Positions 15,090 through 21,342 of a DNA stretch of 23,168 bases are shown in pieces (position 1 is the first letter of the stretch; each line of letters opens with the position of its first letter). Where the stretch lies: the NCBI GenBank assembly GCA_001556025.1, contig LSIB01000128.1, positions 1 to 23,168 on the forward strand, in the 5' to 3' direction. A program made the position numbers and the translations under genes. The notes beneath the pieces are model-generated. The model was not told the DNA's origin and ran no database searches. It saw only the letters and a list, made by a program, of their open reading frames with translations. The stretch is from Rhizobiales bacterium CCH3-A5 (GTDB taxonomy: Bacteria; Pseudomonadota; Alphaproteobacteria; Rhizobiales; Beijerinckiaceae).

Positions 15090-15986
15090 ATGCTTGACCG
15101 GCGCGGCGTCCTTCGGACCCTCGCCGGTCTTTTTTTGTCCGGCTTCGGCCTGGGCAGCGCCTATGCCTTCGGTTGGGCGCCCCTGCACCATCAGGTCACC
15201 CGATACCGCATCGCACCGCGCCACTGGCCGGCAGGTCGACGCCTGCGTGTTGCGGTGATCTCCGATCTGCATGTCGGCGGCCCGCATATGCCGGTCGCCC
15301 GTGTCACGCGGATCGTGGCGGAGACCAACGCGCTCAAGCCGGACCTGACGCTGCTGCTGGGCGATTTCATCGCCAGCCGCCCGCCGGAACCCGACGATCC
15401 GCCGATGGCCGCGTGGGCCGCCGCGCTGGCCGGGCTCAAGGCGCGCGACGGCGTCTTCGCCATCCTCGGCAATCACGACTGGTGGCATGACGAGGCGGCG
15501 CTTGCCGCACGGCGCGGGCCGACGCAGGTCGGCCGGGCGCTACAGGCGGCGGGCTTGCGATTGCTGGAAAACGAGGCGCTGCGGTTGGAGACCGCCGCCG
15601 GGCCGCTCTGGCTGGCGGGTCTCGGTGACCAGATCGCCTTCGAGACGCTCCGGCGTGGCCGCACGCGCGGCATCGACGACCTGCCCGGCACGCTGGCGCA
15701 GATCACTGAGGACGGCGCGCCCGTGATCATGATGGCGCATGAACCGGACGTTTTCGCGCGGCTGCCGGCGCGGGTCTCCTTGACCCTGTCGGGTCATACC
15801 CATGGCGGGCAGATCAGGCTGTTCGGCTGGTCGCCGGTCGTGCCGTCGCGCTATGGCAACCGCTATGCCTATGGCCATGTCCGCGAGCACGGCCGCGATC
15901 TCGTGGTCTCCGGCGGGCTCGGCACCAGCAAGGTTCCGGTCCGCTTCGGCGTGCCGCCGGAGATCGTGCTGATCGAGCTGGGGTGA
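15090..15986 (+). CDS. Calcineurin-like metallophosphoesterase with Tat-like signal
   Basis: 298-residue metallophosphoesterase. The N-terminus LDRRGVLRTLAGLFLSGFG looks like a twin-arginine signal or anchor, suggesting action at or outside the inner membrane. The five metal-binding motifs are complete: D59 and H61 in ISDLHVG, D92 in LLGDF, N128 and H129 in LGNHDWW, H217 in MAHEPD, and H236/H238 in SGHTHGGQ. The family includes YkuE- and LpxG-like phospholipid or UDP-diacylglucosamine pyrophosphatases; the substrate here is unknown. There is no clear ribosome site before the ATG at 15090, but the signal sequence supports this start. Codons 3-16 overlap a terminator-like hairpin with seven T residues, which may attenuate expression. 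Confidence 0.9.
   Translation: MLDRRGVLRTLAGLFLSGFGLGSAYAFGWAPLHHQVTRYRIAPRHWPAGRRLRVAVISDLHVGGPHMPVARVTRIVAETNALKPDLTLLLGDFIASRPPEPDDPPMAAWAAALAGLKARDGVFAILGNHDWWHDEAALAARRGPTQVGRALQAAGLRLLENEALRLETAAGPLWLAGLGDQIAFETLRRGRTRGIDDLPGTLAQITEDGAPVIMMAHEPDVFARLPARVSLTLSGHTHGGQIRLFGWSPVVPSRYGNRYAYGHVREHGRDLVVSGGLGTSKVPVRFGVPPEIVLIELG
15096..15136 (+). terminator. Terminator-like hairpin inside metallophosphoesterase signal codons
   Basis: GACCGGCG at 15096-15103 pairs with CGCCGGTC at 15122-15129, an inner stem GTCC/GGAC at 15108-15118 is nested within, and seven T residues follow at 15130-15136. This is a textbook intrinsic terminator shape but lies seven bases into the coding sequence. It may attenuate the gene or end a transcript from the preceding gap. 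Confidence 0.5.
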
Positions 15987-16001
15987 TGCGGACTACGCTC
16001 C

Positions 16002-16078
16002 CCGTCATTGCGAGCGCAGCGAAGCAATCCAGCGTAGCGCGCAACCTCTGGATTGCTTCGCTGCGCTCGCAATGACGG
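16002..16078. repeat. Dispersed palindromic repeat, perfect 31-bp arms
   Basis: Two perfectly complementary 31-base arms at 16002-16032 and 16048-16078 surround a 15-base loop. The left arm starts CCGTCATTGCGAGCGCAGCG and the right arm ends with its complement. This element is frequent in Bradyrhizobium and Bosea-like intergenic DNA (recalled). It lies between the convergent phosphoesterase and L,D-transpeptidase genes and would form a very stable hairpin in RNA from either strand. Confidence 0.9.
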
Positions 16079-16094
16079 AAAGGTCGATTTGACC

Positions 16095-16691
16095 TTAAAC
16101 CACAATAACCTTCGTGCCGTTGGGCACCCTGTTGAACAGGTCGATCACGTCGATATTGCGCATCCGGATGCAGCCCGACGACGCGGCGCGGCCGATCGTC
16201 TCCGGCTCGTTCGTGCCGTGGATGCGATAGAGCGTGTCGCGGCCGTTCTGGTAAAGATAGAGAGCGCGCGCGCCGAGCGGATTATCCGGGCCGCCTTCCA
16301 TGCCGCCGGCCCGCGGGGCGAGATGGGGCCAGCGCGCGATCATCTCGGCCGGCGGCGTCCAGCGCGGCCACTCGGCCTTGCGCTGGATGATCGCCTCGCC
16401 GGTCCAGCCGAAGGCCTCGTCGCCCGTGGCGACCCCATAGCGGATCGCCTTCTTGTTGGGCAGGACGTAATAGAGATATTTCTCGCGCGTATCGATATAG
16501 ATCGTGCCGGGAGCCTGGCCCGTCGGGTCGGCGATTTCATAGGGCAGATGGGTGATCTCGTGCTGGAACGTCGGCACCAGCGCGATGTATTCGGCATCGC
16601 GCGCCGAGAGCGCGGGCGCGTTCACGGTCTTGTACTGGCAGGCGCCGAGCAGGCTCGAAAGCGCCAGTGCGAGGACGATGGACTGCTTCAT
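16095..16691 (-). CDS. L,D-transpeptidase (YkuD/ErfK-type) lipoprotein
   Basis: 198-residue L,D-transpeptidase. These enzymes form 3-3 cross-links in peptidoglycan or attach proteins to it in the periplasm. The signal peptide ends in lipobox LLGAC with Cys18, so it is probably lipid-anchored. The YkuD domain covers about residues 62-198: TIYIDTREKYLYYVLP at the start, H158 in RIHGTNEPETIG, and the catalytic C174 in AASSGCIRMRN. I choose ATG 16691; a GTG at 16700 in the same frame would add three residues, and neither has a strong ribosome site. It is a single gene, convergent with the phosphoesterase and divergent from the deacetylase-family gene. Complete. Confidence 0.92.
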   Translation of the reverse strand: MKQSIVLALALSSLLGACQYKTVNAPALSARDAEYIALVPTFQHEITHLPYEIADPTGQAPGTIYIDTREKYLYYVLPNKKAIRYGVATGDEAFGWTGEAIIQRKAEWPRWTPPAEMIARWPHLAPRAGGMEGGPDNPLGARALYLYQNGRDTLYRIHGTNEPETIGRAASSGCIRMRNIDVIDLFNRVPNGTKVIVV

Positions 16692-16805
16692 CTGTTTCAC
16701 CAGCGCCGGATCGGAGCGCCCTTTATGATGAATCCGGGGTTAACGCTTCGTGTCCACACACAAGCCCTGCGGAACGAAGAAGATGCGGATTTCCTAGGCC
16801 CGAAA

Positions 16806-16838
16806 CCTTTATGGCGCAATCCGGTTCCCTTTATGGCG
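16806..16838. repeat. Tandem CCTTTATGGCG motifs in a divergent promoter region
   Basis: CCTTTATGGCG occurs at 16806-16816 and again at 16828-16838, exactly 22 bp apart (two helical turns). A shorter related CCCTTTATG lies at 16719-16727. All are in the 242-bp gap between the divergent L,D-transpeptidase and deacetylase-family genes. Same-face spacing suggests a regulator site, but no regulator is identified. Confidence 0.35.
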
Positions 16839-16933
16839 GCGATTTCGCAAAGAACCCGCCACACCGTGGCAATCGCGCCACGCGGTCATCGTTTGGCCAC
16901 CCGCTTCCGACGCAGAATAAGGCATAGCTTCTC

Positions 16934-17863
16934 GTGACGACGCTTCTGATTACGCATCCGGCCAGCCTGACCCACGCGACGCCGCCCGGGCACCCGGAGC
17001 GCGCCGACCGGTTGCGCGCCGTCGAACAGGCGCTGGAAGACGAGCGATTCGCCCCTTTGAGTCGCATCGACGCCCCGCTCGGCACGCTCGATCAGGTCGC
17101 GCTCTGCCATCCTCGCGCCTTTGCGGAAGCGCTTGTCGCGGCCGCGCCGAGATCCGGCCTCGTCCAGATCGACGCCGACACGCTGATGTCGGCGGGCACA
17201 ATCGAGGCGGCGTTGCGCGGCGTCGGCGGCGCGGTCCATGCGGTCGACGAGGTGATGGGAGGGCGCGCCGCCAACGCCTTCAGCGCGATGCGCCCGCCCG
17301 GCCACCATGCCGAGAGTGTGAAGGCCATGGGCTTCTGTTTCTTCAACAGTGCCGCCATCGCCGCCCGCCACGCGCAGGCCGCCCATGGCGCGGAGCGAGT
17401 GGCGGTGATCGACTGGGACGTCCATCACGGCAACGGCACGCAGGAGATCTTCTGGGACGACGAGACCGTACTCTACGCCTCGACCCATGAGATGCCGCTC
17501 TATCCCGGCACCGGAGCGCCCTCCGAGCGCGGCCGGCATGGCACGATCGTCAATGCGCCGTTGCGCGCCGGCGAGGGCTCGGACGAGTTCCGCGACGCGT
17601 TCGAGAGCGCACTGCTGCCGCGCATCGATGCGTTCCAACCCGACCTGATCGTGATCTCGGCCGGCTTCGACGCCCATTGGCGCGACCCGCTCGCCAACAT
17701 CAACCTGAAGGAAGCCGACTTCGCCTGGGCGACGCAGACGCTGATGGGGTTGGCCGACAGGCATTGCGCCGGCCGGGTCGTCTCGGTGCTGGAAGGCGGC
17801 TACGATCTCGAAGGGCTCGCGAAATCGGCGGCGGCGCATGTTCAGGCGCTGATGCGGGGGTGA
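16934..17863 (+). CDS. Histone-deacetylase-family amidohydrolase
   Basis: 309-residue member of the HDAC / acetylpolyamine amidohydrolase superfamily, which removes acyl groups from amines with an active-site zinc. Motifs are PGHPERADR, RPPGHHAE (H124, H125), DWDVHHGNGTQ (D160; zinc ligands D162 and H164), SAGFDAH (zinc ligand D246) and LEGGYD (Y290). It resembles bacterial class II-type deacetylases; in bacteria likely substrates are acetylated polyamines or other small molecules, not histones. The start is GTG 16934, directly before the conserved N-terminal strand; no strong ribosome site is visible. The class III aminotransferase about 2.3 kb upstream may also act on polyamines, but a link is speculative. 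Confidence 0.92.
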   Translation: MTTLLITHPASLTHATPPGHPERADRLRAVEQALEDERFAPLSRIDAPLGTLDQVALCHPRAFAEALVAAAPRSGLVQIDADTLMSAGTIEAALRGVGGAVHAVDEVMGGRAANAFSAMRPPGHHAESVKAMGFCFFNSAAIAARHAQAAHGAERVAVIDWDVHHGNGTQEIFWDDETVLYASTHEMPLYPGTGAPSERGRHGTIVNAPLRAGEGSDEFRDAFESALLPRIDAFQPDLIVISAGFDAHWRDPLANINLKEADFAWATQTLMGLADRHCAGRVVSVLEGGYDLEGLAKSAAAHVQALMRG

Positions 17864-17866
17864 GTC

Positions 17867-19159
17867 TTACTCCAGCGGCTCGGTCCCTGCGATCTCGATG
17901 CCGAAACCGCTCAGGCCCACGAAGGAGCGAGGCGACGAGGCGAGGTTGACGATCGAGCCGACGCCGAGATCGCGCAGGATCTGTGCGCCGAGTCCGACCT
18001 CGCGCCATTGCTGGGAGCGAGCTGCGTCCGAGCCGTCCTCGACGCTCTTGATCGGCACGCCGGCCGAGCCGTCGCGCAGATAGATCAGCACGCCCTTCCC
18101 CTCTTTCTGAAAGCGCTTAAGCGCGCATTGGATCGCGCCGCCGCCACCGAGCACGTCGCCGACGACATCGGCCCGGTGCAGCCGCGCGGGCACTTTCTCG
18201 CCATCGCCGAGCCGGCCCATGACGAAGGCGAAATGCTGCGTATCCTCGAAGGGCGTGACATAGACATGCCCGGTCATCTCGCCGAACGCCGTCTTGACCG
18301 GGAAGCTATGCACCCGCTCGACCAGCTTCTCACGGGCCTGGCGATAGGCGATCAGGTCCGCGACGGTGATCTGCCGCAGGTTGTGCTTCCGCGCGAAGGC
18401 CGTGATCTGCGGGCCCTTCATCACCGTGCCGTCATCATTGGCCAGTTCGCAGATCACCCCGACCTGCGGCAGATCGGCGAGCTTGCAGAGGTCGACCGCG
18501 GCCTCCGTGTGCCCCGAGCGCATCAGCACGCCGCCATCCCTGGCGATCAGCGGGAAGACATGGCCGGGCCGCACGAAATCGGCCGCGCCCATATTGCCGT
18601 TGGCGAGCGCACGCACCGTGTTGCAGCGCTGCTCGGCCGAGATGCCGGTGGTCAGCCCGTGCTTGACGTCGACCGTCACCGTGAAGGCGGTGCCGAGCGG
18701 CGCGTCGTTGCTGGACACCATCGGATCGAGCCTGAGCCGCCTGGCCTCTGCGGATGTCAGCGGCGCGCAGACGATGCCGCAGGTGTTGCGGATGATGAAG
18801 GCCATTTTCTCCGGCGTGCAGAGCGAGGCGGCGACGATCAGGTCGCCCTCGTTCTCGCGGTCGTCATCGTCGGTGACGATGACGATCTCACCGCGCCCAA
18901 AGGCCTCGATGGTCGCGGTGACGTTGCCGGAATTGGCGTGAACGGACATGGCAGGCTCCTTCGGCGGGCTGAGGCCGAGAAAATCATTGGGCGTGACGGC
19001 GCCGCCTGTGGCGGCCGCGATCCGCTCGGCGCTCTCGCGCGAAATCCAGGCGGAGGGGTCGTTGCAGAGCGCGGTGACGCTGGCCGGCGACAGGCCAACC
19101 CGCTTGGCGAAGGCACTGCGGCCGGTGTTGGCCTGCTTGAGCCAGGCGTCGAGTTTCAT
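17867..19159 (-). CDS. ribB: 3,4-dihydroxy-2-butanone-4-phosphate synthase with N-terminal HTH and degenerate GTP cyclohydrolase II domain
   Basis: 430-residue protein in three parts. Residues 1-65 form a Cro/YdaS-like helix-turn-helix: SAFAKRVGLSPASVTALCN, then ERIAAATGGAVTPNDF. Residues 71-about 275 are RibB, which converts ribulose 5-phosphate to the riboflavin precursor, with DDDDRENEGDL, the central TTGISAEQR, and the closing RSGHTEAAVDL. The remainder resembles RibA but lacks its zinc cysteines: the usual SEC and RCDC positions read HRA and a glycine run. It should therefore have no GTP cyclohydrolase activity. An internal ATG at 18949 (Met71) has AAGGAG six bases upstream, a much better ribosome site than the ATG at 19159. 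A 360-residue RibB without the HTH is therefore probably made as well or instead. It lies 54 bp downstream of aroC. Confidence 0.9.
   Translation of the reverse strand: MKLDAWLKQANTGRSAFAKRVGLSPASVTALCNDPSAWISRESAERIAAATGGAVTPNDFLGLSPPKEPAMSVHANSGNVTATIEAFGRGEIVIVTDDDDRENEGDLIVAASLCTPEKMAFIIRNTCGIVCAPLTSAEARRLRLDPMVSSNDAPLGTAFTVTVDVKHGLTTGISAEQRCNTVRALANGNMGAADFVRPGHVFPLIARDGGVLMRSGHTEAAVDLCKLADLPQVGVICELANDDGTVMKGPQITAFARKHNLRQITVADLIAYRQAREKLVERVHSFPVKTAFGEMTGHVYVTPFEDTQHFAFVMGRLGDGEKVPARLHRADVVGDVLGGGGAIQCALKRFQKEGKGVLIYLRDGSAGVPIKSVEDGSDAARSQQWREVGLGAQILRDLGVGSIVNLASSPRSFVGLSGFGIEIAGTEPLE
18949..18961 (-). promoter_or_regulatory. Strong internal ribosome binding site for RibB core
   Basis: On the minus strand AAGGAG is followed by CCTGCC and then ATG at 18949-18947, within the frame of the longer HTH-RibB reading frame. 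The six-base spacer is optimal. It marks the exact boundary between the helix-turn-helix part and the RibB domain. Confidence 0.6.
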
Positions 19160-19183
19160 GCGGCACAAGCTAATGCGGAAACT

Positions 19184-19200
19184 CTTCAGTTACAATGAAG
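19184..19200. promoter_or_regulatory. Candidate operator upstream of HTH-RibB
   Basis: CTTCA at 19184-19188 and TGAAG at 19196-19200 form a perfect inverted repeat with spacer GTTACAA, 24 bp upstream of the HTH-RibB start and in the short aroC-ribB gap. It could be the site bound by the protein's own helix-turn-helix. Arms of five bases are weak evidence. No FMN riboswitch was recognised in this gap. Confidence 0.3.
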
Positions 19201-19213
19201 ATGAGTGAGATTT

Positions 19214-20335
19214 TCAGCCTTGCTGAAACGGCCACCTTGGCTCGACCACGCCCACCTGCGCGCGATGCCGCAAAAACTGGTCCGCCAAGACGCAGGCCAC
19301 CATCGCCTCGCCGACCGGCACGGCGCGAATTCCGACGCAGGGGTCGTGGCGGCCCTTGGTGAACATCTCGGCCTCGCCGCCGGTGCGCGTCACCGTCGCG
19401 CGCGGCGACAGGATCGACGAGGTCGGCTTGACCGCGAAGCGCGCGACGATAGCCTGCCCGGTCGAGATGCCGCCGAGAATGCCGCCGGCATGGTTCGACA
19501 GGAACAGCGGCGCGCCGTCATTGCCGGCCCGCATCTCGTCGGCGTTGTCCTCTCCAGACAGCTCCGCCGCCCCGAAACCCTCGCCGATCTCCACGCCCTT
19601 GACCGCGTTGATGCTCATCAGGGCGGCCGCGATCTCCGCGTCGAGCTTGCCGTAGATCGGCGCGCCCAGACCCGCCGGCACGCCCTCGGCGACGATCTCC
19701 AGCACCGCGCCGATCGAGGAACCGGATTTGCGGATGCCGTCGAGATAGCCCTCGAACAGCGCGGCTGCCTTCGCGTCGGGGCAGAAGAACGGGTTGTTGC
19801 CGACCTCGTCCCAGTCCCAATTGGCCCGGTCGATCTTGTGCGGCCCCATCTGCACCAGCGCGCCGCGCACCGCCATGCCCGGCACGACCTTGCGCGCGAT
19901 CGCGCCGGCCGCGACCCGCATCGCCGTCTCGCGCGCCGAGGAGCGCCCGCCGCCGCGATAATCGCGGATGCCGTATTTCACGTCATAGGTGAAGTCGGCA
20001 TGACCGGGCCGGTACTTGTCCTTGATGTCGGAATAGTCCTTCGAGCGCTGGTCGACATTGTCGATCAGCAGGCCGATCGAGGTCCCGGTCGTCACCTGCA
20101 AGCCATCGGTCTCGCGCGCAAAAACGCCGGAGACGATACGGACCTGGTCTGGCTCCTGGCGCTGCGTGGTGAAGCGCGACTGGCCGGGCCGCCTGCGGTC
20201 GAGCTCGATCTGGATGTCGGCTTCCGTCAGCGGCAGCAGCGGCGGACAGCCGTCGACCACGCAACCGATGGCCGGCCCATGGCTCTCGCCGAAGGTCGTG
20301 ACGCGGAAGAGATGGCCGAAGGAGTTGTGGGACAT
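19214..20335 (-). CDS. aroC: Chorismate synthase
   Basis: 373-residue chorismate synthase, the last shikimate-pathway enzyme, converting EPSP to chorismate with reduced FMN. Family signatures are present throughout: [18 protein letters not shown] at the N-terminus, [52 protein letters not shown], and [18 protein letters not shown] near the C-terminus. Length is typical. The ATG at 20335 begins the conserved N-terminus; only a weak AGG precedes it. ribB follows 54 bp downstream on the same strand. Chorismate synthase needs reduced FMN and RibB supplies the flavin route, so co-transcription would make sense but is not shown. Confidence 0.97.
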   Translation of the reverse strand: MSHNSFGHLFRVTTFGESHGPAIGCVVDGCPPLLPLTEADIQIELDRRRPGQSRFTTQRQEPDQVRIVSGVFARETDGLQVTTGTSIGLLIDNVDQRSKDYSDIKDKYRPGHADFTYDVKYGIRDYRGGGRSSARETAMRVAAGAIARKVVPGMAVRGALVQMGPHKIDRANWDWDEVGNNPFFCPDAKAAALFEGYLDGIRKSGSSIGAVLEIVAEGVPAGLGAPIYGKLDAEIAAALMSINAVKGVEIGEGFGAAELSGEDNADEMRAGNDGAPLFLSNHAGGILGGISTGQAIVARFAVKPTSSILSPRATVTRTGGEAEMFTKGRHDPCVGIRAVPVGEAMVACVLADQFLRHRAQVGVVEPRWPFQQG

Positions 20336-20476
20336 GGGGCTGGGCCTGATGCGGTGTGTCCGCAGGCTCTTAGGCTGGAACGCGGCGGCGCGGAAGCCTT
20401 CGAGATAATTGCCAATCACAACTTGAGATTGTTAACCTCTCTGGATTGTCCCGCTTCAACCCCGGTGGACCTCTGC

Positions 20477-20686
20477 ATGGCAATCGTCGCATTCTCGATC
20501 GTGAGAAAGCAGTTCAGTGCTTTCGTTCGCCGGGCAGAAGCCGGAGAGGAAATTATCATTACGCGTCGGGGAAAGCCCAACGCTCGGCTCATTCCGCCTG
20601 AACGGCAGGAACTTCATGCTGAAGGCGAGCACGATAAACAACTCGGCGCGAATGCCTCGCTGACCGCCAAACAGGCCCAACGCTAA
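20477..20686 (+). CDS. Phd/YefM-type antitoxin, orphan
   Basis: 69-residue protein like Phd/YefM antitoxins: FSIVRKQFSAFVRRAEAGEE followed by IIITRRGKPNARLIPPE, the usual DNA-binding fold with the beta hairpin I-I-T-R-x-G-K-P-x-A-R-L. The C-terminal tail (EGEHDKQLGANAS) is hydrophilic and would normally wrap the toxin. No toxin gene follows: the next gene is on the opposite strand, with adjacent stop codons. The N-terminal VREFRA-type segment is shifted to VAFSIVRKQF, so it may have diverged. GGTGG is upstream of the ATG. It could be a solitary antitoxin or a remnant. Lower GC than aroC suggests acquired DNA. Confidence 0.7.
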   Translation: MAIVAFSIVRKQFSAFVRRAEAGEEIIITRRGKPNARLIPPERQELHAEGEHDKQLGANASLTAKQAQR

Positions 20687-21340
20687 CTAGCTTGCTCGCA
20701 GCTTCCTCTGAACCGCGTCGACGACTTCGGCGCGCTCAGCCAAGAGAATCGTGCCGTTACGGGTGAACTTTGGAACCAGAACGCCGGGTATCGAGCATTT
20801 TCGACCTAGTCCCCAGCTCGCTGCTGATCGAAGGCAGATAACCAAACGCTCGTCGGCGGCGGCCTGCTCAAACAAGACGGTCTGCGCCCAGCCCACGGCC
20901 GCTCGGCAAGACGGCAACGCCGACAGCATGGGCCAGTCGTCGAAGGTCTTGGACTTGTATGGGCTGATGTTGAGGAAGGCGATCTTCGAGCGCGCCTCGT
21001 TCCAATCGATCTGAAACTGCTTGAGGATGCGCTGCGCCCAAACCACTGCATCCGGGTGCTCCGCCAAAGTTGGAAGGTCGGCAAGGCCGCTGCGCTGCCG
21101 ATGGTAGAAATCTCGCCCCGCCTCCGAGTTGCCATGCGCGGGATCGCTCTCGGAAAAGCCTGCGGAGAGAAACAGGAAAACGATTGGGGCTGTCTTGAGC
21201 CTCCCCATATAGGGCCCAAGAAGGCAGTTCGTATTGAAGCTGTGTTTGACGCGGTCCAGCACCGGTTGATCAAGTGGGTGAGCGCGGGCTTCGCCAGGCA
21301 CTCCATGCCAAAAGGCGAAGAGGTCCGTGCCAGTTGCCAT
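20687..21340 (-). CDS. Uncharacterised protein, possible uracil-DNA-glycosylase-like fold
   Basis: 217-residue protein of unknown function. The N-terminal part has NTNCLLGPYMGRLKTAPIVF followed by LFLSAGFSESD, which resembles the uracil-DNA-glycosylase superfamily pattern of a Gly-Pro/Tyr turn and then a hydrophobic strand ending in a small-Gly loop. Later come IAFLNISPYKSKTF and AQTVLFEQAAADERLVICLR, compatible with further core strands. No standard UDG catalytic motif can be confirmed, so this is only a fold guess. The ATG at 21340 lies two bases after the stop of the upstream Pls-like gene, which implies translational coupling. GC appears lower than in the upstream gene. Confidence 0.6.
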   Translation of the reverse strand: MATGTDLFAFWHGVPGEARAHPLDQPVLDRVKHSFNTNCLLGPYMGRLKTAPIVFLFLSAGFSESDPAHGNSEAGRDFYHRQRSGLADLPTLAEHPDAVVWAQRILKQFQIDWNEARSKIAFLNISPYKSKTFDDWPMLSALPSCRAAVGWAQTVLFEQAAADERLVICLRSAASWGLGRKCSIPGVLVPKFTRNGTILLAERAEVVDAVQRKLRAS

Positions 21341-21342
21341 TC

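Noticed and set aside
16811..16927. 38-codon frame starting MAQSGSLYGG before the deacetylase gene
   Set aside because: No ribosome site; it starts inside the CCTTTATGGCG repeat and is probably part of the promoter region.
19160..19213. FMN riboswitch upstream of ribB
   Set aside because: The gap is only 54 bp and lacks the conserved RFN stems.
19205..20476. Long open frame on the plus strand opposite chorismate synthase
   Set aside because: Arg-, His- and Asp-rich translation typical of the antisense of a GC-rich gene; aroC on the other strand is unambiguous. Only the last 70 codons (from 20477) are a real gene.
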